Part shown: positions 53,701-62,255 of the stretch, in pieces
Layout of the letters: each line of letters opens with the position of its first letter
How positions within the stretch are numbered: the first letter of the stretch is position 1
Source of the DNA: Eubacterium barkeri
GTDB taxonomy: Bacteria > Bacillota > Clostridia > Eubacteriales > Eubacteriaceae
Direction: 5' to 3'
NCBI RefSeq assembly: GCF_900107125.1
Contig: NZ_FNOU01000002.1
Coordinates: 210,187-274,186 of the forward strand
Length of the DNA: 64,000 nucleotides
Notes under the pieces: model-generated
What the model saw: only the letters and a program-made list of their open reading frames with translations
The model's database searches: none
What the model was told of the DNA's origin: nothing
Position numbers and translations under genes: made by a program

Positions 53701-55578
53701 TTAAGATTCAGAATTCTCTCCATCAATCACATCAATGTACTTGGATTGAATGGATAAGGGTTTGAAGGCGTAACCACCGCCCTCATAGAACTTATTGAAA
53801 AACTCAATATATTGCAGACGACTATCATGGACATAGGCCGATAATAAGCTCATGGCCAGATTAAAGGAATGTCCCACCAAATAAATCAGTATTGCAAAGA
53901 TGAAACCAATGACACTGCCACTTACCATGCCAGCTAAAAGATTCATAACCATACCGATAACGCCGGTTGCCAAACTGAGTGCCAAAATACGGGAGTAGGA
54001 TAGAATATCGCTCATATAGCTGCTGATATCATACAATCCTAAAAGCCCACCGGTGATCTTGCCAACAATCCCAGGTTTCTCACGACCAGCAGTACAAAGA
54101 ATAACAACAGCGCCACCAATGGCCATCCACATCCCTACGGTTTTCAGCGGTTCTAAAAACATAAACCCGAGTCCCACAATCAAAACCATCCAGCTCACTT
54201 GGTCAAAAATGGCATCCAGCCATCTTCCAGCCTTTACCTCCTCGGCGATCTTTATCCCCATACCTGAGAAAATATGGAGGACCCCGACAATCAAGGTAAC
54301 AATCAGCATATTAATGGGATTATCCAGTGGAGCGAAAAGGATAGGATTCCAGGTTTCGCCAAAATAGCTTCCAAACAGTATCCCAAAAATAATTGTCGGG
54401 AAACTGCCATAAAAGAGGACATTAATCAATCGGCCAAAATCTCCCTGAGGCTTCTTGATCTTCTTAAAGGCGTAAAAGAGAACTGCCATCACGACCCCAT
54501 AGCCCACATCTCCCATCATCATCCCAAAGATGATCCAATACCACAATCCGGCAATGGGCGCTGGGTCAATGGTACCAGGTTTTGGCAATGAAAACATATC
54601 CGTAATCGTTTCGAATTGTGATAAGAAATGGCTGTTCTTCGTCACCGTTGGTGGCTCTTCATCATCTCCGGGATCCGTATAGGATAAATCGTAAAACTCA
54701 GTTACAGATTCCACCGCTTTTTTGACGACCTCCAACTTATCACTTCGGACCCAAGCCATAATTTGGATAGTTTCTAAAGTTTCACTACCCTTGACCTGCT
54801 TGCGCTCAGATTGTGCATCGTACTGGGCAGACAAGAGTTCGAGCTTTTCCCGCTCTGGAAAAAGCCTTCGGACCTTGTCGTCAATACCAGCTATTTCCTC
54901 TTCAGCCACTTTAATGGCATCGTCATTCCCATCGTATACAGCCTTGGTCAGACCGACCACCCTGGGGGGACTACCTTCTACAAATCCCATGGCTTTAAGG
55001 GCATCCAGAGTATCTGCCTCATCTTTACGATAAAGGGTAATCAGGGATGCAAGGCCCTCCTGGGCAACGTCCATACGAATGAAATCTCCACCAGCATCCT
55101 CAACTAAACGGACGGCTTCCTCCAGAACTGGCAGGGGTACATAGCCGGTGTGAAAGGCTACACTGGCAGTTCCTGCAAGCTTTTCTACTGGAATGGGTAA
55201 ATTCAGCCATGGTAAAAGCTGGGTATTTTGTGCTTTTAAAGCGGCTATTTTCCCGTGGAGCTCGCCCATCTGAGTGTTTAACACTTCTAATTGGGCCGCT
55301 AAATCGACTCCCTGTGAATTTTGGGAAAAAAAGGTCTGATAATCAACGTTGGGCCGCTCTTCAAAAAACTTGCTTTTTTCTCGATATTTCTCTAAAAAAG
55401 CAAGCATTGCCTTAGATTGCTGGGCCTTTAAATCCGAGGCATCATTATCCCCGCCTACTTGCTCAGTATCATCCGGCTCGATCACCATGAATTCACCAGT
55501 GCGCTGAAGGCTTTTTAATAAGCTTTCTTTGTTCTCCTTCAGGGCGATTAACCGCGCTTTTTTCATCGGAACGATCAT
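53701..55578 (-). CDS. ntpI: V/A-type ATPase subunit I (operon 2)
   Basis: The 625-residue stator membrane subunit. A soluble half (about 1-330) starts PMKKARLIALKENKESLLKSLQ. About eight membrane helices follow from YWIIFGMMMGDVGYGVVMAVLFYAFK on, including SDILSYSRILALSLATGVIG with the conserved arginine and GHSFNLAMSLLSAYVHDSRLQYIEFF. The gene begins within the end of subunit H. The second in-frame ATG (55566) is an alternative start. Confidence 0.94.
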   Translation of the reverse strand: MIVPMKKARLIALKENKESLLKSLQRTGEFMVIEPDDTEQVGGDNDASDLKAQQSKAMLAFLEKYREKSKFFEERPNVDYQTFFSQNSQGVDLAAQLEVLNTQMGELHGKIAALKAQNTQLLPWLNLPIPVEKLAGTASVAFHTGYVPLPVLEEAVRLVEDAGGDFIRMDVAQEGLASLITLYRKDEADTLDALKAMGFVEGSPPRVVGLTKAVYDGNDDAIKVAEEEIAGIDDKVRRLFPEREKLELLSAQYDAQSERKQVKGSETLETIQIMAWVRSDKLEVVKKAVESVTEFYDLSYTDPGDDEEPPTVTKNSHFLSQFETITDMFSLPKPGTIDPAPIAGLWYWIIFGMMMGDVGYGVVMAVLFYAFKKIKKPQGDFGRLINVLFYGSFPTIIFGILFGSYFGETWNPILFAPLDNPINMLIVTLIVGVLHIFSGMGIKIAEEVKAGRWLDAIFDQVSWMVLIVGLGFMFLEPLKTVGMWMAIGGAVVILCTAGREKPGIVGKITGGLLGLYDISSYMSDILSYSRILALSLATGVIGMVMNLLAGMVSGSVIGFIFAILIYLVGHSFNLAMSLLSAYVHDSRLQYIEFFNKFYEGGGYAFKPLSIQSKYIDVIDGENSES

Positions 55579-55883
55579 TGGTCCACAATCCTTTCCAGAA
55601 CAAAAGATACCGTATCGGCCAGCCGTTTTCGGGCGTTTTCGGCAAACTTCTGATCCTGATCGTCCTGCTTCCTCAGGGAGTCATCCATCGAGAGTCGTGC
55701 TTTGACCCTTGCTTCTTCCGCCAACTTTTCCTGATCCGACCGACATGCATCCAGGGCATGCTTTTGTTTGGACAAGGCATTTTGCTCCATTGTCCGTAAC
55801 ATTTCGCGAGACTCTACCCGAGCATCGTTTCGAATTTGTGTCGCACGTGCTTCTGCCTCAGCGATGGTATCAAGAATTGACAT
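55575..55883 (-). CDS. ntpH: V/A-type ATPase subunit H, peripheral stalk coiled coil (operon 2)
   Basis: A 102-residue coiled-coil protein (SILDTIAEAEARATQIRNDARVESREMLRTMEQN), first in operon 2. It should pair with subunit E in the peripheral stalk; the E. hirae homologue is called NtpF. GGCGGTG precedes ATG 55883. The order H-I-K-E-C-F-A-B-D is the same as in the E. hirae ntp operon. Confidence 0.85.
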   Translation of the reverse strand: MSILDTIAEAEARATQIRNDARVESREMLRTMEQNALSKQKHALDACRSDQEKLAEEARVKARLSMDDSLRKQDDQDQKFAENARKRLADTVSFVLERIVDQ

Positions 55884-55914
55884 TATCTTTCACCGCCTTT
55901 CTTTTTTGTTTTGC

Positions 55915-55947
55915 GAGAAAATTATCAGTAAAATGATAATTTTTTCT
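55915..55947 (-). other. Hairpin in the leader of operon 2
   Basis: GAGAAAATTATCA (55915-55927) and TGATAATTTTTCTC (55934-55947) form an AT-rich stem just downstream of the operon 2 promoter and about 30 bases before the first start codon. It may stabilise the mRNA or be a regulator site. The rest of 55988-56240 is AT-rich, and I see no gene in it. Confidence 0.5.
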
Positions 55948-55958
55948 CTCATGTTATC

Positions 55959-55987
55959 ACAATACCACGGAATAAATTCTTTTGCAA
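55959..55987 (-). promoter_or_regulatory. Probable promoter of V/A-ATPase operon 2
   Basis: On the minus strand, TTGCAA (55987-55982) and TATTGT (55964-55959) have a 17-base spacer. The -10 is imperfect. Confidence 0.5.
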
Positions 55988-56240
55988 GCGTTTTTTTACA
56001 CTTTTTGTAAACATTTGTATGTCTTTGTCACATAAAAAGAATTCTTTTGTCTTCAACCCTTACTCTATATAAATAAGAAGAAAAAAGATGATTGAATCAT
56101 GATAAAACGAGATGTTTTTCTAACATCGGATCATTTTAAACATCCAAGCATTTTATCCATTTTAATAATTTTGTTGCAATACGACAAAGGAGATCTTCAA
56201 ATGATATAGTGTTATGCTTTGGTTATTATATAATTTAATC

Positions 56241-56275
56241 ACAAAAGAAGCCAATCATTATCAAAGGATTGGCTT
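56241..56275 (-). terminator. Terminator of the argCJBD operon
   Basis: AAGCCAATC (56275-56267) pairs with GATTGGCTT (56256-56248) on the minus strand, followed by CTTTTGTG, just after the argD stop. Confidence 0.75.
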
Positions 56276-56281
56276 CCCAAT

Positions 56282-57469
56282 TTACTCCAGACACGACTCA
56301 ATAATCGCCATTGCCTCATCAATCTCCTCCCTGGTAATAATCAGTGGTGGCACAAACCGGAGGACATGGGGTCCGGCACCTAATAATAAAAGTCCGCGTT
56401 TCAGGGCTTTAGAGACGATATCACTTGCTGGAATGGATAATTCCATACCAAGCATCAAACCGATGCCACGGACTTCGAGAATTTCTGGATGCAGGGCTTT
56501 CAGACCCTCGATTTTTTCCTTAAGATAGGCACCCTTTTGGGTAATATCTTCTAAAAATTCCGGCTGGTTAACGGTCTTTAGGACATAACTCGCTGCCGCC
56601 GTCGCCAGGGGATTTCCCCCGAAGGTAGAGGCATGGGTTCCGGGAACAAAATACTGGGTAACGTGTTCCTTCCCGATAATGCCGCCCATGGGTACCCCAC
56701 CGGCAACGCCTTTGGCAAAGCTGACAATATCTGGAACGACATCGTAATATTGATAGGCAAAGAGATGCCCGGTTCGGCCGATTCCACACTGCACCTCATC
56801 AAAGATGAGGACAATATTTTCTGAATCACACAGGCTGCGGACGGCTTTTAAATAGTCAGCATTCGCCGGGTATATTCCGCCCTCTCCCTGGATGGGCTCC
56901 AGGAGAATGGCGCAGGTTGCCGGAGTAATGGCCGCCTTCAGGGCCTCCAAATCATTAAAGGGAACATGCTTAATGGCTGGCATAAGGGGATCCAGATCCT
57001 TTTGATACTTTGGCTGACCTGTGGCGGTAATAGCAGCATAGGTCCGGCCATGAAAAGAATGGTCCATCGCGATGATTTCAACGGCCGCTTCTGATTTTTC
57101 GTGCTTGGCATAAATGCGGGCCAGCTTCATCGCCCCTTCATTAGCCTCAGCTCCACTATTACAGAAAAAAACCTTATCCAGACCACTGCCCTCTACCAAT
57201 AATTTTGCAGCTGTTACCTGGGGTTCTGTCCAATACAGATTGGATACATGAATAATTTTTTTGGCTTGCTCAGCAATGGTCTCACACAAGCCGGCATGAT
57301 TATATCCCAGGGCATTGACAGCAATTCCCCCTACAAAATCCAAATATTTTTTTCCTTCGACATCCGTAAGTACGCAGCCTTCCCCACTGGCAAAAGCCAC
57401 CGGGAAACGACTGTAAGTCGGCATGATATACTTCTCTGCCTGTTCGACCAATTGTTCTGTTTTCGTCAT
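56282..57469 (-). CDS. argD: Acetylornithine aminotransferase
   Basis: A 395-residue class III PLP aminotransferase that converts N-acetylglutamate semialdehyde to N-acetylornithine. It contains NSGAEANEGAMKLARIYA (about 101-118), HSFHGRTYAAITATGQPKY, the LIFDEVQCGIGRTGHLFAYQ aspartate region (about 217-236) and SFAKGVAGGVPMGG (about 248-261) with the PLP-binding lysine. It is the last gene of argC-argJ-argB-argD; in some organisms the same enzyme also serves lysine synthesis. Confidence 0.95.
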   Translation of the reverse strand: MTKTEQLVEQAEKYIMPTYSRFPVAFASGEGCVLTDVEGKKYLDFVGGIAVNALGYNHAGLCETIAEQAKKIIHVSNLYWTEPQVTAAKLLVEGSGLDKVFFCNSGAEANEGAMKLARIYAKHEKSEAAVEIIAMDHSFHGRTYAAITATGQPKYQKDLDPLMPAIKHVPFNDLEALKAAITPATCAILLEPIQGEGGIYPANADYLKAVRSLCDSENIVLIFDEVQCGIGRTGHLFAYQYYDVVPDIVSFAKGVAGGVPMGGIIGKEHVTQYFVPGTHASTFGGNPLATAAASYVLKTVNQPEFLEDITQKGAYLKEKIEGLKALHPEILEVRGIGLMLGMELSIPASDIVSKALKRGLLLLGAGPHVLRFVPPLIITREEIDEAMAIIESCLE

Positions 57470-57478
57470 GACAACCTC

Positions 57479-58378
57479 CTATAAGGATTCATATTTGGGT
57501 AATGCTTTGCGGATCATGGTTCCGCAGCCCGCTGCTGTAAATAATTCCAAAAGCAAGGAATGTTCGATTTTACCATCTAATATATGGACAGAATTAACAC
57601 CCGATAAAATAGCATCTACGGCATTCTCTACCTTTGGGATCATCCCACCGGAGATAATCCCCTCTTCAATAAGTGGCTTGACCTGATCAATGGCCAGACG
57701 TCTAATAATAGAATCCGGGTCATCAGGATTGACGTACACACCGTCGGTATCCGTCAGGTAAACCAATTTTTCAGCCTTCAGCTCTTTGGCAATGGCATAA
57801 GCAACGTGGTCCGCATTAATATTATAGCTCTGTCCGTCCTTATCGCTCCCAATGGGTGCAATGACCGGAATATAATCGCTTTTCAAAAGCGTATATAGAA
57901 TATCACTCTTTACCTTTGTAATTTCACCCACAAAACCGATATCCAGATCATTTACAATTTTTTTCTTAACCTTGAGTAAGCCGCCATCTTTTCCTGAAAT
58001 CCCAACGGCTGTGATGTCCCGGTCCTCCAGCATCTGTACGATTTCTTTATTTATCCGTCCCGAAAGTACCATTTCTGCCACTTCAATAACATTTTCAGTG
58101 GTTACCCGAAGACCATCGATAAATTCGGTATGGACATCGAGTTTATCAAGAAATGCGGAAATGTCCTTTCCCCCACCATGAACAATAATGGGACGCAGGC
58201 CAACCAGCTTCATGAGGGCAATGTCATTCATAACCGACTTTTTAATATTTTGATCGTACATAAAGCTGCCGCCGTATTTAATTACAACAGTTTTTTTTCG
58301 AAACTGCTTAATATAAGGTAACGCCTCGATAAGGGTATTGGCCCGATCGATATATTTTTCCATGTCTTGTATACTCAT
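57479..58378 (-). CDS. argB: Acetylglutamate kinase
   Basis: A 299-residue amino-acid kinase that phosphorylates N-acetylglutamate, usually the feedback-controlled step when arginine is made through the cyclic pathway. It has VIKYGGSFM (about 30-38), PIIVHGGGKDISAFL (about 59-73) and YNINADHVAYAIAKEL (about 175-190). The N-terminal helix (about 1-25) is of the arginine-sensitive hexameric type. ATG 58378 is preferred to an upstream TTG. Confidence 0.95.
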   Translation of the reverse strand: MSIQDMEKYIDRANTLIEALPYIKQFRKKTVVIKYGGSFMYDQNIKKSVMNDIALMKLVGLRPIIVHGGGKDISAFLDKLDVHTEFIDGLRVTTENVIEVAEMVLSGRINKEIVQMLEDRDITAVGISGKDGGLLKVKKKIVNDLDIGFVGEITKVKSDILYTLLKSDYIPVIAPIGSDKDGQSYNINADHVAYAIAKELKAEKLVYLTDTDGVYVNPDDPDSIIRRLAIDQVKPLIEEGIISGGMIPKVENAVDAILSGVNSVHILDGKIEHSLLLELFTAAGCGTMIRKALPKYESL

Positions 58379-58442
58379 TTTTCCCAACTTTCATTATTTT
58401 CTTTTATCGATTATACCACAAATTCCAGGGCGCCTTCCTTTG

Positions 58443-59678
58443 TTAGGTCCGATAATCCCCATTGATTTTAACATAATCATAGGTAAGGTCACAGCCCCAG
58501 GCCGTTGCCTGGGCGTCTCCCTGGGCCATTTCTACCTGGATTTGCAATTCCTTCTCCTTCAATATCCCTTTGGCACAATCCTCATCAAAGAGAATGGGGG
58601 TACCGTGATCCAAAAGCTTAATACGTCCTCCCTTGCTTTCAAACCACACACTCACCGTCATGGGGTTAAACATGACACCCGATGCCCCTAATGAAGATAA
58701 TACCCGTCCCCAATTGGCATCCTCTCCAAAAATAGCGGTTTTCACCAAGCTCGATTGGATGACTGCTTTTGCCAGGATTCGGGCATCCCCTTCTCCTTTG
58801 GCACCGCTAACGGTGGTTTCAATAAATTTTGTGGCTCCTTCACCATCCTTTACAATGGCCTTTGCCAGGCTTTCATTCACCTGGTACAAGGCATCATAAA
58901 AGGTGCCGTAGGCTTCACTGCCAGAATCTTCCAGGGTCAGCTCTTTGTTTCCCGCCAATCCATTGGCCAGGACCGCCAAGGTATCATTGGTGCTCATATC
59001 ACCATCCACAGACATCATATTATAGGTGTCCTTGGTAATAGAAGAGACCATGGCCTGCAGGCAATCCGGAGCAATCTTAGCATCCGTTGTGACATAAGCC
59101 AGCATGGTAGCCATATTGGGACAAATCATTCCAGAGCCCTTGGCCATACCACCAATGCGCACGATTTTACCATCTATCTCAATTTCAAGGGCACAGGACT
59201 TTGGAACTGTGTCTGTGGTTAAAATCGCCCGTGCCGATTGATCCGCTCCACAAATATCGGCAGTTAACGCCGCAATCAGACTGTCAACACCCTTTGTGAT
59301 TTTTTCAATGGGTAATGGCACGCCAATAACCCCAGTGGAAGAAACCAAAACCATTTCTTTGTCAATCCCCAACCCACAGGCGGCTTTTATGGCAGTCTTC
59401 TTCACATCTGCCATTCCCTGCTCTCCGGTACAGGCGTTGGCATTACCGCTGTTAGCCACAATGGCCTGGGTCCAGGGATTTGATTTAACAATTTCATTAT
59501 CCCACAAAACAGGTGCAGCCTTCACCATATTTTGGGTTGTTACCAGAGCTGTTGCTGCTGGCACTATGCTATAGACCATGGCCATATCCAATGCCCCATT
59601 TTTTTTAATACCGGCGGCAATACCACTGGCTTGAAACCCTTGGGGTGCCAATACGCCGCCATCTATTTCCTTCTTCAT
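58443..59678 (-). CDS. argJ: Glutamate N-acetyltransferase / ornithine acetyltransferase
   Basis: A 411-residue self-cleaving enzyme that moves the acetyl group from N-acetylornithine to glutamate, recycling it. The autoproteolysis region GMAKGSGMICPNMATMLAYV contains the Ala-Thr cleavage site (about 172-191; Thr becomes the nucleophile of the beta chain). STGVIGVPLPIEKI and DGDMSTNDT are also typical. No argE or argA is seen nearby, which fits the cyclic pathway. GGAG precedes ATG 59678. Confidence 0.95.
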   Translation of the reverse strand: MKKEIDGGVLAPQGFQASGIAAGIKKNGALDMAMVYSIVPAATALVTTQNMVKAAPVLWDNEIVKSNPWTQAIVANSGNANACTGEQGMADVKKTAIKAACGLGIDKEMVLVSSTGVIGVPLPIEKITKGVDSLIAALTADICGADQSARAILTTDTVPKSCALEIEIDGKIVRIGGMAKGSGMICPNMATMLAYVTTDAKIAPDCLQAMVSSITKDTYNMMSVDGDMSTNDTLAVLANGLAGNKELTLEDSGSEAYGTFYDALYQVNESLAKAIVKDGEGATKFIETTVSGAKGEGDARILAKAVIQSSLVKTAIFGEDANWGRVLSSLGASGVMFNPMTVSVWFESKGGRIKLLDHGTPILFDEDCAKGILKEKELQIQVEMAQGDAQATAWGCDLTYDYVKINGDYRT

Positions 59679-59707
59679 GATTGCTTACTCCTTTTTTGCT
59701 GTGGTAA

Positions 59708-60751
59708 TCATCCTGGAAAATCAGGAATAAAGTCGATTCCCATTTCCTCTGGCAAGCCAAATAATACGTTCATATTCTGAACCGCCTGGCCCGCAGCGCC
59801 CTTCATTAAATTATCGATGGCTCCGACGACGATGACCCGATGGGTTCTCGGATCGACGCTCAATCCGATATCACAATAATTTGAGCCCTTCACCCATCGG
59901 GTTTCAGGTAGCTCTCCCTCATCATAAATTCTCACAAAGGATTCCTCTGAATAAAAATCCTGATAAGCCGCTAATAGCTCTTCCGCACTCTTATCTTCCT
60001 TTAAACGTGCATAACATACCGCCAGAATTCCCCGATTCATAGGGGTCAGGTGAGGCGTAAAAGATAAGGTCAACCGATCACCGCCAAGAAATCCAAGCTC
60101 CTGTTCGATTTCCGGTGTATGACGGTGGGTTCCTACCTTGTAGGCTTTAATACTTTCATTACACTCACAATATAGATTGCCAATATTAAGACCCCGACCA
60201 GCTCCTGTCACACCAGATTTAGCGTCGATGATGATAGAGTCGATGGCCACAAGGTGGTGATGGATGAGTGGGGCCAGGCTCAAAATACTACAGGTCGTAT
60301 AACAGCCGGGGTTGGCAATCAGACGGGCACCCCGAATCTCATCCCGGTGCAGCTCCGGCAATCCATAAACAGCCTCTTGAAGTAACCCCTCATTTCCATG
60401 TTCAACCTGATACCAGCTTTCATAGGTTTCCTTATCCTTTAGGCGAAAATCAGCCCCTAAATCGACAATACGGCACTGTTTCAGAATTTCTTTATTAACC
60501 TGCACCGAAGCAATACCATGGGGTAAGGCCAAAAAAATCACATCGGTCCTTTCAGCCAATTTTTCTAAGGGAACATTCTCACAGGATAATTCTGAAATTC
60601 CCTGAAAATTATGGTAAACTTTTTTAAAGGATTCATTTGTATAAGATCTCGATCCAATGGACACCACATCGACTTCCGGGTGCCGGTATAATATTCGCAG
60701 TAACTCTTGTCCGGCATAACCGGTGCCACCGACGACTGCAGCTTTAATCAT
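59708..60751 (-). CDS. argC: N-acetyl-gamma-glutamyl-phosphate reductase
   Basis: A 347-residue NADPH-dependent reductase. The N-terminal Rossmann motif is VVGGTGYAGQELLRIL, the active-site cysteine is in ANPGCYTT (about 146-153) and the histidine is in VGTHRHTPEIEQEL (about 208-221). ATG 60751 lies 9 bases after AAGGAG; a TTG two codons earlier is too close to the site. It is the first gene of argCJBD and is controlled by the divergent ArgR-box region. Confidence 0.95.
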   Translation of the reverse strand: MIKAAVVGGTGYAGQELLRILYRHPEVDVVSIGSRSYTNESFKKVYHNFQGISELSCENVPLEKLAERTDVIFLALPHGIASVQVNKEILKQCRIVDLGADFRLKDKETYESWYQVEHGNEGLLQEAVYGLPELHRDEIRGARLIANPGCYTTCSILSLAPLIHHHLVAIDSIIIDAKSGVTGAGRGLNIGNLYCECNESIKAYKVGTHRHTPEIEQELGFLGGDRLTLSFTPHLTPMNRGILAVCYARLKEDKSAEELLAAYQDFYSEESFVRIYDEGELPETRWVKGSNYCDIGLSVDPRTHRVIVVGAIDNLMKGAAGQAVQNMNVLFGLPEEMGIDFIPDFPG

Positions 60752-60765
60752 ATTCAATCACTCCT

Positions 60766-60779
60766 TGGATAATTATTAA
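60766..60779. promoter_or_regulatory. ArgR-box-like site near the argC start
   Basis: TGGATAATTATTAA matches 8 of the 10 fixed bases of TGAAT-N4-ATTCA. It overlaps the argC ribosome binding site region. Confidence 0.4.
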
Positions 60780-60864
60780 TATATTCGCGTCCAAAAATGA
60801 AACAAATGTGCTCATATTAAAGACATTTCTGCCATAAAGGCTTGAGTCCTTGGACTATTGTGCT

Positions 60865-60893
60865 ATTATACCCCTGTTGATTTGAATATTCAA
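60865..60893 (-). promoter_or_regulatory. argC promoter with palindromic ArgR-like site in the -35
   Basis: TTGAAT (60893-60888) and TATAAT (60870-60865) have a 17-base spacer on the minus strand. The -35 lies in the perfect palindrome TTGAATATTCAA (60882-60893), which holds both half-sites of an ArgR box without the usual spacer. Confidence 0.7.
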
Positions 60894-60903
60894 GCACATT
60901 TTA

Positions 60904-60917
60904 TGAATATTTATTCT
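60904..60917. promoter_or_regulatory. ArgR-box-like site between the arg promoters
   Basis: TGAATATTTATTCT matches 9 of 10 fixed bases of TGAAT-N4-ATTCA. It lies midway between the two promoters. Confidence 0.6.
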
Positions 60918-60945
60918 ATTTTTCGGATATTTTATCATTTAGTCC

Positions 60946-60974
60946 TTGATTTTGAGGTTTCTATATTGTATAAT
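60946..60974 (+). promoter_or_regulatory. argG promoter
   Basis: TTGATT (60946-60951) and TATAAT (60969-60974) have a 17-base spacer, about 40 bases before the argG ATG. Confidence 0.75.
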
Positions 60975-60980
60975 CATTCA
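60967..60980. promoter_or_regulatory. ArgR-box-like site overlapping the argG -10
   Basis: TGTATAATCATTCA matches 9 of 10 fixed bases of TGAAT-N4-ATTCA and covers the -10 box. Binding would block argG transcription. Confidence 0.6.
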
Positions 60981-61016
60981 CAGTCAAAAGAATATAATCT
61001 CGAAGGAGGCACTATA

Positions 61017-62255
61017 ATGTCACAAAAAAAAGTAATTTTAGCCTATTCTGGTGGATTGGATACCACCACCATCATCCCATGGCTCAAAGAAACCTACGAT
61101 TATGAAGTTATCTGTGTGTGTGTTGATGTCGGACAAGGGAAAGAAACCGATGGCTTAGAAGAACGGGCCAAGGATTCCGGCGCCAGCAAATGCTATATCA
61201 TCGATGTCGCCGATGAATTTGTAGAGGACTACTGCTGGCCGGCACTGAAGGCCGATGCCGTGTATGAAAAGAAATATCTCCTGGGTACTTCCTTGGCCCG
61301 CCCCCTTATTGCCAAGGTTCTGGTGGATATTGCCCATAAGGAAGGTGCGGAGGCCATCTGTCATGGTGCCACTGGTAAAGGGAATGACCAGGTGCGTTTT
61401 GAACTGGGTATCGGCGCCCTGGATCCCCAGCTCAAAATCATTGCACCCTGGCGAATCTGGGATTTACAATCCCGTGAGGATTGTATGGACTTCTGCATCG
61501 AGCATGACATCAAGGTCAGTATGAGCCACGATCAGAGCTATAGCCGGGATACCAATATCCTCCACATGAGCCACGAAGGCCTGGAACTGGAAGATCCCTC
61601 ACTGGAACCCAACTATGCCCACCTCCTACGTTTGACCAACACCCTGGAAAACGCACCGGAGGAAGGCGAAGAAATCGAAATCGAATTTATTAAGGGTGAG
61701 CCCGTTAAAATTAACGGACAGGCCATGAGCCCCCGGGAAATCCTTGAAACCTGTAATAAAATCGGCGGAAAGCACGCCATCGGGGTCGTTGACTTAATTG
61801 AAAACCGTGTGGTTGGAATGAAGTCCCGTGGGATTTATGAAACCCCCGGCGGCACCATCCTTTACAACGCCCACGAAGAGCTGGAGCATATGTGTCTGGA
61901 TCGTGAAACCTTTGCCTTTAAACAACAAGCAGCGGTCAAATTTGCAGAGATCACCTATAACGGCCAATGGTTCACACCCCTGCGGGAAGCCTTATCTGCC
62001 TTTATGGACGAAACCCAAAAAACCGTCACTGGTGTGGTGAAGCTGCATCTGTATAAAGGAAACATGGTCTTGCATTCCGTTTCTTCCCCCTATTCGCTCT
62101 ACAATGCAGAAATTGCCAGCTTTACCACCGGGGATTTATACGACCACAAGGACGCCGAAGGCTTTATCCATCTTTTTGGTTTGCCACTAAAAGTCCGTGC
62201 CCTCATGCGCATGAGCCACGATGAAAAAGCGGCTAAAGGAGAAACCGATGTCTAA
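61017..62255 (+). CDS. argG: Argininosuccinate synthase
   Basis: A 412-residue ATP-dependent ligase joining citrulline and aspartate. It starts MSQKKVILAYSGGLDTTTIIPWL with the PP-loop SGGLD, followed by GATGKGNDQVRFELG (about 117-131) and SREDCMDFCIEHDIKVSMS. ATG 61017 follows AAGGAGG by 6 bases. An open frame to 60858 lies over the promoter and is not coding. GC content and codon bias are higher than in the neighbours, consistent with high expression. It overlaps argH by 8 bases. Confidence 0.97.
   Translation: MSQKKVILAYSGGLDTTTIIPWLKETYDYEVICVCVDVGQGKETDGLEERAKDSGASKCYIIDVADEFVEDYCWPALKADAVYEKKYLLGTSLARPLIAKVLVDIAHKEGAEAICHGATGKGNDQVRFELGIGALDPQLKIIAPWRIWDLQSREDCMDFCIEHDIKVSMSHDQSYSRDTNILHMSHEGLELEDPSLEPNYAHLLRLTNTLENAPEEGEEIEIEFIKGEPVKINGQAMSPREILETCNKIGGKHAIGVVDLIENRVVGMKSRGIYETPGGTILYNAHEELEHMCLDRETFAFKQQAAVKFAEITYNGQWFTPLREALSAFMDETQKTVTGVVKLHLYKGNMVLHSVSSPYSLYNAEIASFTTGDLYDHKDAEGFIHLFGLPLKVRALMRMSHDEKAAKGETDV

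Noticed and set aside
60858..61016. 53-residue N-terminal extension of ArgG
   Set aside because: It covers the argG promoter and ArgR-like sites; the PP-loop N-terminus and AGGAGG fix the start at 61017.
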